DNA of 64,000 nucleotides from Rhodococcus sp. ARC_M6. GTDB lineage: Bacteria; Actinomycetota; Actinomycetes; Mycobacteriales; Mycobacteriaceae. The DNA lies in NCBI RefSeq assembly GCF_022810305.1, contig NZ_JALGQH010000002.1:248001-312000 (forward strand), written 5' to 3'. The position numbers and the translations under genes are program-made. This document shows positions 6,834 to 13,554 of this stretch, piece after piece (the first letter of the stretch is position 1; each line of letters starts with the position of its first letter). The notes below the pieces were generated by a model. It saw only the letters and a program-made list of their open reading frames with translations, made no database searches and was not told where the DNA came from.

Positions 6834-8390
6834 ATGCGCAGAGCGGCTTTGATTGCAGTAGTCCTGGCAACGTGTTGTGCCTGTGGAGCGGGCCCCTCAC
6901 TTCGCCCTGTCGTAGCGGTCGAAGGTCACACCGGTGGAAGCCCGGCCACAACCGACGCGTCGGGAACCGTGAGTCCGCCCGTCCCCGAACCCGCTGTCCC
7001 AAGCAACGACCTCCCCTGGCGCGACTGCAGCGGAACGTCGCTAAGCGACCGCGCGTTGGCCGCTGCAACCGCCGGCGTCATCCTCGACTGCGCCGAGTTC
7101 AGCGCGCCCATCGACGTCAGCGGCCAGATCGACGGAACTTTCACGGCCGCCGCCACCCGCGCCCGAACGTCCTCCACACCGGCTGACGCCTATCCTGTCG
7201 TATTTACCTCCGGAACCGATCGCTCATCCGGAAGCACCCTGGCGATGCTGGGATCATCCGGTCTGAGTGCCGTACTTGCCGCCCACCCGGTCGTCGCACT
7301 CGATCGCCGTGGAATCGACCGCTCGACGCCCATCGAATGCATGGAACCGGACACCCGCCGCGGGCTCGCCGACCTCGGTCAATTCGAACCGAGCACTTCG
7401 GGCGATGCCGCTAGCGCCGTCGCCGAACTCGGCCACGACGCCACCATTGCGTGCACCGACTACCTCGAACCCCAGGAACTGAAGTTCGGCGCCGATGCTG
7501 CCGCCCAAGACATCGAGGCATTGCGCTCGCGCTGGGGCGTCGACACGATTGCACTGTGGGCCGCCGGTTCCGGCTCGGACATCGCGTTGAGCTACGCCGC
7601 GGCTCATCCCGACAACGTTTCGCGGCTGATACTCGACTCACCCGCCCCGGTTGCCACCGACGCGGCTACCGAAGCCGAAAGCCACGTCCGGGGACAGGAA
7701 GCCGTTCTCGCAGCGTTCGCCACGCGCTGCGCCGCACTCTCATGCTCTCTCGGTCCGGACCCGCACGCCGCCGTCCTCACACTGATGGAACGCGCCCGGA
7801 AGGGAGACTTCCGCCCGTTGTCGGCGTCATCTCTCGCGAACGCCATCTCCGCGAGCCTCGGGATCTCTGGACAAAACCGACAGTTGGACACCACCGCCCT
7901 CGCCGACGCCCTGAGCGCGCTCGGTAGCGGGAATCCGGTGCCGATGCGTGAACGCGCCGCTGCGGCCGAAAAGGATCTGGGCAGCGACGGACAATTCGTC
8001 GGACGCTGCACGGACGGCGGGCAGTGGCCGGGCGTCGGACGCGTCCGTGAATTGCAGCAGACGTGGGGCAGCGCCTATCCGGTGTTCGGGAACGAAGCCG
8101 CACTCGGGCTGTTAGCGTGCGCCAGCTGGCCGACGACCACCCCGACTCCCCTACCGACCGCTCTGAAACCGACGGTCCTCGTGTTGAGCGGCCAGGCGGA
8201 TCCTGCCGTCGGCAACAGCGGACTGGCCAGTGTCACCGGAGTCGTCACCAATGCTGGAACCCGGTTCGCCACCCTCGACTGGCAAGGCGCCGGTCACCCC
8301 GCAATGCAATCCAACTGCGCGCAGAAGGCCTCCGTGTCCTACCTCGACAATCAAACCTTGCCGCCCAACGGAAGTGTCTGCCCCGCCTGA
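6834..8390 (+). CDS. Secreted alpha/beta hydrolase lipoprotein (Rv2672-like)
   Basis: This 518-residue protein begins with a short signal peptide (MRRAALIAVVLATCCACG) that can end in a lipobox-like LATC (Cys14). The body is an alpha/beta hydrolase with a TAP-like C-terminal part. The nucleophile elbow is WAAGSGSDIAL near residue 245, where the usual G-x-S-x-G ends in Ser. The acid is in LSGQADPAVG and the histidine in DWQGAGHPAMQ. Family members are secreted tripeptidyl-peptidase or lipase-like enzymes, and the substrate is unknown. It lies 19 bases after the RibD-like gene and 61 before aftC, as in mycobacteria (Rv2672, annotated as a secreted protease). Confidence 0.85.
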   Translation: MRRAALIAVVLATCCACGAGPSLRPVVAVEGHTGGSPATTDASGTVSPPVPEPAVPSNDLPWRDCSGTSLSDRALAAATAGVILDCAEFSAPIDVSGQIDGTFTAAATRARTSSTPADAYPVVFTSGTDRSSGSTLAMLGSSGLSAVLAAHPVVALDRRGIDRSTPIECMEPDTRRGLADLGQFEPSTSGDAASAVAELGHDATIACTDYLEPQELKFGADAAAQDIEALRSRWGVDTIALWAAGSGSDIALSYAAAHPDNVSRLILDSPAPVATDAATEAESHVRGQEAVLAAFATRCAALSCSLGPDPHAAVLTLMERARKGDFRPLSASSLANAISASLGISGQNRQLDTTALADALSALGSGNPVPMRERAAAAEKDLGSDGQFVGRCTDGGQWPGVGRVRELQQTWGSAYPVFGNEAALGLLACASWPTTTPTPLPTALKPTVLVLSGQADPAVGNSGLASVTGVVTNAGTRFATLDWQGAGHPAMQSNCAQKASVSYLDNQTLPPNGSVCPA

Positions 8391-8451
8391 CGCGTTGCGA
8401 CGCTCCCCACTTCGCAAATTAGGGTGCATCCCCTATTACGGTCAGCCTTCG

Positions 8452-9735
8452 GTGTACCGTTCCGAAGTGTTCCTTAGACAGCTCGAGCCTCGTACAGGGC
8501 GGACAACCCAACAAGTCGTCAACTACGTTTTGTGGCCGATCGCCGTGATGACCGTGATCAATCGCGTCGTCGTGAAGGCCGTCAACGGGGCTATCACCGA
8601 TGACTTCCGGCCGGTTTACAACGCAGCTCTGGCGTTCTGGAACGGCCGCCCGGTGTACACCGCCGACTTCAATTCGGTAGATCCGCATTACCTTTACCCA
8701 CCATCCGGTTCGCTGTTGATGGCACCACTCTCCATCCTGGATCCGGAACGGTCCCGCTGGCTTTTCATCGGCGTCAACGCAGTTGCCGTCCTGGTCGCGT
8801 TGTATCTACTGCTGCGCCTGTTCGATCTGAAGATCAGCTCCATCGCCGCACCGATCGTCGTTCTGGCGGCGTTCACGTCGGAGACCGTCACCAACACGCT
8901 GATCTTCACCAATATCAATGGCATCGTGCTGCTCAGCGAAATGGCGTTCCTGCTGTTCCTGATGCGCCGAAAAGACCTGTGGGCGGGTGCTGCGATCGGT
9001 ATCACCCTCGCTATCAAGCCCACCCTGGCCCCACTTCTGCTGCTGCCGTTGGTTCGGGGGCAGTGGAAGGTATTTGTCACCGCACTGGGAATCCCGTTCA
9101 TCCTCACCGTCGTCGCAGTACCGCTTTCTGCCGACCCGATGGCGTTTGTCGAACGCACCGTCCCCTACCTGTTGGAATCTCGCGACTACTTCAACAGTTC
9201 GATCGTGGGGAACGGCGCATACTTCGGTCTGCCCGAGTGGCTGATCCTGTCGCTGCGAGCGATATTCGCCGTCATGGTCCTCGTGTCACTGTGGCTGCTG
9301 TATCGCTACTACCGAAACGACGAACTGTTCTTCCTCACCACCACAACGGGCTTGATCATGACGGCATCGTTCCTGCTGCCGTCACTGGGCCAGATGTACT
9401 ACTCGATGATGCTGTTCCCGCTCCTGATGTCGGTGGTACTCAAGAATTCGGTAATGCGAAACTGGCCGGCCTGGCTTGCCGTCTACGGCTGCATGACCTT
9501 CGACGACTGGTGGTCGCTGCGATGGCCCGCCTTCGGCCGAGCAGCCGAGTACATGAAGAGCACTCTCGGCTGGAGTTTGCTCCTGATCGTGATCTTCTGT
9601 GTCTTGGGCTACCGGTACCTGGTTGCACGACGGGAAGGCCGTCTGGACCGCGGAATCGATCCCGCCTATCTACTAGATCCACCACTCGAAGCGTCTTCAC
9701 CTGCGCGCGAAGCCGAACCTTCAGTGAAGGATTAG
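8452..9735 (+). CDS. aftC: Arabinofuranosyltransferase AftC (GT87, DUF2029)
   Basis: A polytopic GT-C glycosyltransferase of about 427 residues with roughly ten membrane segments. The Asp-Asp pair in AITDDFRPVY (about residues 50-51 from this start) is the typical catalytic acidic motif in the first periplasmic loop, and YLYPPSG follows. AftC uses decaprenyl-phosphoryl-arabinose to make alpha-1,3 branches in arabinogalactan and lipoarabinomannan. The assignment rests on family plus synteny with Rv2672-Rv2673-Rv2674. I use GTG 8452, since upstream in-frame codons overlap the preceding gene; GTG 8467 is an alternative. Length fits M. tuberculosis AftC (433). msrB follows after 9 bases. Confidence 0.85.
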   Translation: MYRSEVFLRQLEPRTGRTTQQVVNYVLWPIAVMTVINRVVVKAVNGAITDDFRPVYNAALAFWNGRPVYTADFNSVDPHYLYPPSGSLLMAPLSILDPERSRWLFIGVNAVAVLVALYLLLRLFDLKISSIAAPIVVLAAFTSETVTNTLIFTNINGIVLLSEMAFLLFLMRRKDLWAGAAIGITLAIKPTLAPLLLLPLVRGQWKVFVTALGIPFILTVVAVPLSADPMAFVERTVPYLLESRDYFNSSIVGNGAYFGLPEWLILSLRAIFAVMVLVSLWLLYRYYRNDELFFLTTTTGLIMTASFLLPSLGQMYYSMMLFPLLMSVVLKNSVMRNWPAWLAVYGCMTFDDWWSLRWPAFGRAAEYMKSTLGWSLLLIVIFCVLGYRYLVARREGRLDRGIDPAYLLDPPLEASSPAREAEPSVKD

Positions 9736-9744
9736 CGTAGAGAT

Positions 9745-10164
9745 ATGAGTTCTCCAGACAGCGTCCCCGAAGTCACCCTCACCGAGAGCGAGTGGCGCGA
9801 GAAACTGACACCCTCCGAGTACGCGGTCCTGCGTCAAGCGGGTACCGAGCGACCCAATGTCGGCGAGTACACCAACACCACTACTGAAGGTGTGTACTCC
9901 TGCCGGGCTTGCGGCGCCGAACTGTTCCGCAGCACCGAGAAGTTCGAATCGCACTGCGGTTGGCCGTCATTCTTCGATCCGGCAAACTCCGATGCAGTCA
10001 TCCTCAAGGAAGATGTGAGCTTGGGAATGCGCCGCGTCGAGGTTGTGTGCAAGAAATGCCACAGCCACCTCGGCCACGTCTTCGAGGGCGAGGGCTACCC
10101 CACCCCGACAGATCAGCGGTACTGCATCAACTCCATTTCTCTAGTTTTGCATCCCGCGCAGTAA
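9745..10164 (+). CDS. msrB: Peptide-methionine (R)-S-oxide reductase MsrB
   Basis: 139 residues, a complete MsrB. Two zinc-binding CxxC pairs are present (C53/C56 in SCRACG and C102/C105 in VCKKCHSHLGH), with the conserved HCGWPSF at 70-76 and the catalytic cysteine C127 in RYCINS. The enzyme reduces methionine-R-sulfoxide in proteins using thioredoxin. It is cytosolic (no signal peptide). It ends the aftC operon, 9 bases downstream of it, and is followed by a strong hairpin. Same place as Rv2674. Confidence 0.95.
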   Translation: MSSPDSVPEVTLTESEWREKLTPSEYAVLRQAGTERPNVGEYTNTTTEGVYSCRACGAELFRSTEKFESHCGWPSFFDPANSDAVILKEDVSLGMRRVEVVCKKCHSHLGHVFEGEGYPTPTDQRYCINSISLVLHPAQ

Positions 10165-10179
10165 CCGAACATGAGTTGG

Positions 10180-10222
10180 TTGTGAAGGATTCTGGTCGCT
10201 GAGCGAGCTGAATCCTTCACAA
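10180..10222 (+). terminator. Nested hairpin terminator after msrB
   Basis: A 13-bp perfect outer stem TTGTGAAGGATTC/GAATCCTTCACAA (10180-10192 with 10210-10222) encloses TCGC/GCGA. It begins 16 bases past the msrB stop and marks the end of the conserved block. Confidence 0.75.
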
Positions 10223-10517
10223 TCAGCGGTGGTTGGTATCGATCGCGGCCAGGCACGATTACCTGCCCCACCTAGCCGGGTATTTCTGTCCACAAATCGA
10301 TGCCAGGTACGGGATCCCGTCGAAGTTGCGAACTAATGTGCACTCAGGCACGGCTCATTACCCGACCTGCCTGTTTCGCCCGTAGTTATTTTTTTCATCA
10401 CTTCAGCATCATGCATCTCCGAAGCCTCGCCAAGGAACTTCGCTGGTTCCCCTACCGAGCCAAACGATATTCTTGAAACCTTCTACGGAGACAAGAATAC
10501 TCGGCAATAATCTGGCG
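10223..10517. other. Non-coding gap at the left edge of the accessory region
   Basis: About 300 bases between the msrB terminator and the small DUF2510 gene. No coding sequence stands out. The stretch is less GC-rich than its surroundings, with a TTATTTTTTT run near 10386-10395, and probably contains the promoter of the next gene. No repeats or integrase remnants were seen. Confidence 0.5.
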
Positions 10518-10745
10518 ATGGGCGCCCTACAGCCAATACATTGGCTCATCATCTTCTTCGTATTCTTCTTGATCCCCGGAGGAATTGCCACAGCAGTCAT
10601 CATGTCGAATCGCAGTCGCCAATCTCGAAATGCTCCACGAAATTACGGAGCCGTTGCTCCCGGTTGGTATCCGGACGCCGGCGATCCACGCTTCGTACGC
10701 TGGCACGACGGGCAAACCTGGACCGATCAGGTCACTCCGCGATAG
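10518..10745 (+). CDS. Small membrane protein with C-terminal DUF2510 domain
   Basis: About 75 residues. One strong membrane segment follows the start (LIIFFVFFLIPGGIATAVIM), then a basic linker, then the DUF2510 signature PGWYPDAGDPRFVRWHDGQTWT at the C-terminus. DUF2510 is a short Trp-rich actinobacterial module usually placed beside membrane segments; its function is unknown. I chose ATG 10518, while a TTG at 10473 would add 15 residues; neither has a good ribosome site. It converges with the type VII-like cassette and may be a lone gene. Confidence 0.65.
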   Translation: MGALQPIHWLIIFFVFFLIPGGIATAVIMSNRSRQSRNAPRNYGAVAPGWYPDAGDPRFVRWHDGQTWTDQVTPR

Positions 10746-10754
10746 CGCCCGACC

Positions 10755-11054
10755 TCACGACTTTCTTGATCCCCGAATGAGTATGAGCAGCCCGGTTGTC
10801 GCGGCGATCAGAATCCCAAAAATTACCTCGACTGCATTCCCAACAATTTCACCGAAAATTGGATAGAAAACTACTACCAGCGGAGTCAGAAGAACGAGTC
10901 CGATTGCCGAATACAGGAATCCGTTGAAAACGGGCGTCGACGGACGCTTCACCGGGCCTTGACGGCGGCACACGGTACAGCGGCCATTCGATTCGGCGGA
11001 ACAACCCGGGCACGCGTTCACGTCCTCAACATAACCCCCGATAAGCCTTCTCAT
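10755..11054 (-). CDS. Small zinc-ribbon, two-helix membrane protein (last gene of ESX-like cassette)
   Basis: This 99-residue protein has an N-terminal CPGC...CTVC pattern (C15, C18, C26, C29), probably a zinc ribbon. Two membrane segments follow (about 44-66 and 75-94) and then a basic tail RGSRKS. Its ATG follows the stop codon of the upstream gene without a gap (TGA-ATG), so translation is almost certainly coupled. I recognise no named family. Its position after a CpnT-like protein makes an immunity or accessory role possible, but this is inference. Confidence 0.7.
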   Translation of the reverse strand: MRRLIGGYVEDVNACPGCSAESNGRCTVCRRQGPVKRPSTPVFNGFLYSAIGLVLLTPLVVVFYPIFGEIVGNAVEVIFGILIAATTGLLILIRGSRKS

Positions 11055-11978
11055 TCAGAAATTCCAGTTCAGAAGGTTCGACGTCACACCCACCGCAGCA
11101 AGATCGTCGGTGCGGGCAATCAATCCGTCTTTCACCGATCCCGTTGCTCCGCCGACGGCGCCGGACGTGATGTCCGTGATTGAGGCATCACCGCCGGTAA
11201 CTTCTTTGGTGACGACGGCGGCAGATGCTCCGCTCACTGCGTCATCCATCCCGTTACGGGCGATCCGCTGATAGGGAGTCGTGGCCGCGCCGGTAACGGG
11301 ATGCGCAATATTGCTGGAGACCGAGGTAGTTCTCAGGACGCCATTTGCGGCACCTTTAACAAATGCATCGCGCCCCTCGGTGACAACCTTCCCGATGTCG
11401 ATGGACTGCCGATGATCCATCGTCATCTGCCCCAATTGAATGGCCAGGCCGGAAAAGACGGCCGAAGCAGCTTCTACGGCAGCGGCCTCGATCACCCGGA
11501 TCAGTAATTGTCGCAACAACATTCGAACGGTCAGCGCGGTTGCCACTTCGGCGGCAGCGGCTCCCACGGTGCTCAGACCCAAAGTCGGTACCGCGGCGGC
11601 GGCCATACTCGCAAGCTCAATCGCGAGGGCAATCAAAGCCGCAATGATCGACAGCTTGGTGTATTCGATGTCGGTTGCAGTCGAGTCACAGGATTCCCCC
11701 AGTTCCGTTGCCGCTGAGATCAACCGATCAAGGACATCAGCAACGCCACCGGAATGGCCCCAGAATGTGGCCAGTGAATCCTGCATTTCGCCGTCGATCG
11801 ACGAAAGCGCTCCCCGAGCGGCCGTGTCACCAAATTCAGAGGCAACTCCTAGCGCCGCAGCCACCTCCACCCAGGCATCCCCCAGACGCCACAATGATGT
11901 CTCATCGCCGTCCGGCCAGTCGCTGCCCACCGCGACGCTTGCGACGGCTTGCAGGTATCCCGGAATCTCGATCCCCAT
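11055..11978 (-). CDS. WXG100-like (CpnT N-terminal-type) type VII secretion-associated protein
   Basis: 307 residues. The N-terminal half carries the pattern of the WXG100-like domain that opens CpnT-family proteins: DWPDGDETSLWRLGDAWVEVAAAL (about 19-42) and later FWGHSGG (72-78). A long Ala-rich hydrophobic stretch follows (about 108-175). The C-terminal 110 residues are Gly/Thr/Ser/Ala-rich (SGASAAVVTKEVTGG...) and show no nuclease, ADP-ribosyltransferase or TNT motif that I recognise. The ATG overlaps the upstream stop (TGATG). In M. tuberculosis, CpnT makes an outer-membrane channel and carries a toxin. Here only the channel-type part is evident. Confidence 0.7.
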   Translation of the reverse strand: MGIEIPGYLQAVASVAVGSDWPDGDETSLWRLGDAWVEVAAALGVASEFGDTAARGALSSIDGEMQDSLATFWGHSGGVADVLDRLISAATELGESCDSTATDIEYTKLSIIAALIALAIELASMAAAAVPTLGLSTVGAAAAEVATALTVRMLLRQLLIRVIEAAAVEAASAVFSGLAIQLGQMTMDHRQSIDIGKVVTEGRDAFVKGAANGVLRTTSVSSNIAHPVTGAATTPYQRIARNGMDDAVSGASAAVVTKEVTGGDASITDITSGAVGGATGSVKDGLIARTDDLAAVGVTSNLLNWNF

Positions 11979-12289
11979 CAGAGCCCACCCGCCAGATTGT
12001 CGGCCAGTCGTGCGTCGACGCCCTCGAAGTTCGCTGTTGTCCGAAATAACGCGTCGGTGAGATTGCGCAATGCACCGGCCGTCATCGTGACACCGGCAAG
12101 AACCGATTCAGAACCCGGCAGGTAAGCAGAAGCGAAGGTGACCCCGAAGGTATCGGTGCCCCAACTCGGCCCCTCGGCAGCCGTCACTTCTTCGATTTTG
12201 ACCCGAATATTTTCGAGGTCTCGCGAAATGCCCGCGAATCTCGGCGCAACCGAACGCATCGCCGCGACATCAATCCAGAATTCAGGCAT
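11978..12289 (-). CDS. WXG100-like small protein
   Basis: 103 residues, the usual ESX-substrate size and helix-turn-helix composition. A first amphipathic helix (about 9-37) leads to the turn PSWGTDTFG (45-53), which replaces the canonical W-x-G, then a second helix runs to the end. ESAT-6-like proteins form heterodimers and are exported by type VII systems. It overlaps the upstream YbaB-like gene by 8 bases and the downstream gene by 1, which shows a tightly coupled operon. No ESX ATPase or membrane gene is in this window, so export would have to use a system encoded elsewhere. Confidence 0.7.
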   Translation of the reverse strand: MPEFWIDVAAMRSVAPRFAGISRDLENIRVKIEEVTAAEGPSWGTDTFGVTFASAYLPGSESVLAGVTMTAGALRNLTDALFRTTANFEGVDARLADNLAGGL

Positions 12290-12743
12290 TACCGGCGCTC
12301 CTCAAAACAGTGCAGTTCCACGCCACGTCGTCGTCGCCAGCACCTACCGGCACGCCTTCACGCAAACTCGGCGCTCCGGGAATCAGATCCGGCAGATCCA
12401 CCTGTGCCGCGGCGATGAACGGCCTCAGTATCTCGGCGTTCTGTCGGCGCATGTCCGCAGCAGCCAATCCTGCCGTCGCCAGAACGGCGACCGCGAGTTT
12501 CCTCGGCGTCGTCCGGGAGAACGCGTCGGCAGAAAATTTGACCCCGACAAGCGCGCCCGACGCATTGACGACAACCTCTACGGAACCGTCTGCAGATCGA
12601 GCTTGCGCCGTGGAAGTCGCGATCGCCTCTTGAGCTGTCGCCAGCCTCGCAGTCCGGGTTCGCAGATCCTCCATCATCGAATCAATCTGTCCCCGAAGCA
12701 CTTCCGATCTCGCCCGTACCGACTCCACTTCCACTGCACTCAC
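12282..12743 (-). CDS. YbaB/EbfC-like protein of an ESX-type cassette
   Basis: 153 residues. Residues 10-45 form a coiled helix (SEVLRGQIDSMMEDLRTRTARLATAQEAI). Then comes the YbaB-type beta core GSVEVVVNASGALVGVKFSADAF, followed by a long helix with ADMRRQNAEILRPF. YbaB-family proteins bind DNA as dimers, but related proteins such as EspL are regular companions of ESX effectors, so a chaperone or regulator role fits. GTG start at 12743. First gene of the four-gene minus-strand operon. Confidence 0.7.
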   Translation of the reverse strand: MSAVEVESVRARSEVLRGQIDSMMEDLRTRTARLATAQEAIATSTAQARSADGSVEVVVNASGALVGVKFSADAFSRTTPRKLAVAVLATAGLAAADMRRQNAEILRPFIAAAQVDLPDLIPGAPSLREGVPVGAGDDDVAWNCTVLRSAGNA

Positions 12744-12939
12744 GATGCCCCCACCTCGCTCGATGCGTTCTCCTGAAATTCAGGCGCTCACCAAGTTCGA
12801 CGCAATCAGGGGTCGACCGGTTCCGTCGTTAGCCGACAGCAGTAGCTTCGCCGACGAATCATGTGACAGGCTCGAAGAGATCTCGTCGCCGCGACGACGA
12901 CGGGCGACCCAGCGACACACAACCCTGCGGGAGCTTGGC

Positions 12940-13554
12940 ATGGGACTCATCCACATCGACCTGTTCACCACACTCGACGGCGTCGCGCAGGCACCGGGCG
13001 GTCCGGACGAGGACACCGCCGGCGGGTTCGCGTTCGGCGGCTGGCAGGCACCTCTCATCGACGAGGTCGTCGGTGAGCAGGTCGAGTCCGGTATGGCGGG
13101 AATGGACGCACTGCTGCTCGGCCGTCGGACCTACGACATCTTCGCCGCCTACTGGCCGCACGCGGAGGGCGACATCTCACAGCGGTTCAACACCATCCCG
13201 AAATACGTGGCTTCGCGCCAGAGCTGGCCCCTCGAATGGGCCGAGTCCACACTGCTTGATCGCGATACCGTCACCGCTGTCCGCGAACTACGCGAGCGGC
13301 ACGCGAACACCCATGTCATCGGCAGTCTCGACTTCGTTCAAACCCTGTTCGCCAAGCGACTCTTCGATCGACTCACCCTCTGGGTGTATCCGATCCTCCT
13401 CGGCAGCGGGAAGAAGGTCTTCGCCGACGGGGTAGTTCCGACGAACCTGCGACTCATGGAGCCTGCCGTCACCTCACCGAAGGGTGCGGTGCGCCACCGC
13501 TACATGCTCGCCGACGGGACGCCCGGCGTCGGTGACATGTCGGTCAGCTCCTAA
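12940..13554 (+). CDS. Dihydrofolate reductase-family protein (RibD C-like)
   Basis: 204 residues of the RibD-C/DHFR fold: N-terminal IHIDLFTTLDGVAQAPGGPDEDTAGGF, ALLLGRRTYDIFAAYWP (about 50-66), YVASRQ, HVIGSLDFVQTLF (about 128-140) and a C-terminal YPILLGSGKKVF. These oxidoreductases of the YyaP/YwjB type are common in actinobacteria and their substrates are unknown. The ATG at 12940 has GGGAG six bases upstream, so longer in-frame starts from 12745 are unlikely. Its 3' end overlaps the convergent molybdoenzyme gene by 11 bases. Confidence 0.85.
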   Translation: MGLIHIDLFTTLDGVAQAPGGPDEDTAGGFAFGGWQAPLIDEVVGEQVESGMAGMDALLLGRRTYDIFAAYWPHAEGDISQRFNTIPKYVASRQSWPLEWAESTLLDRDTVTAVRELRERHANTHVIGSLDFVQTLFAKRLFDRLTLWVYPILLGSGKKVFADGVVPTNLRLMEPAVTSPKGAVRHRYMLADGTPGVGDMSVSS

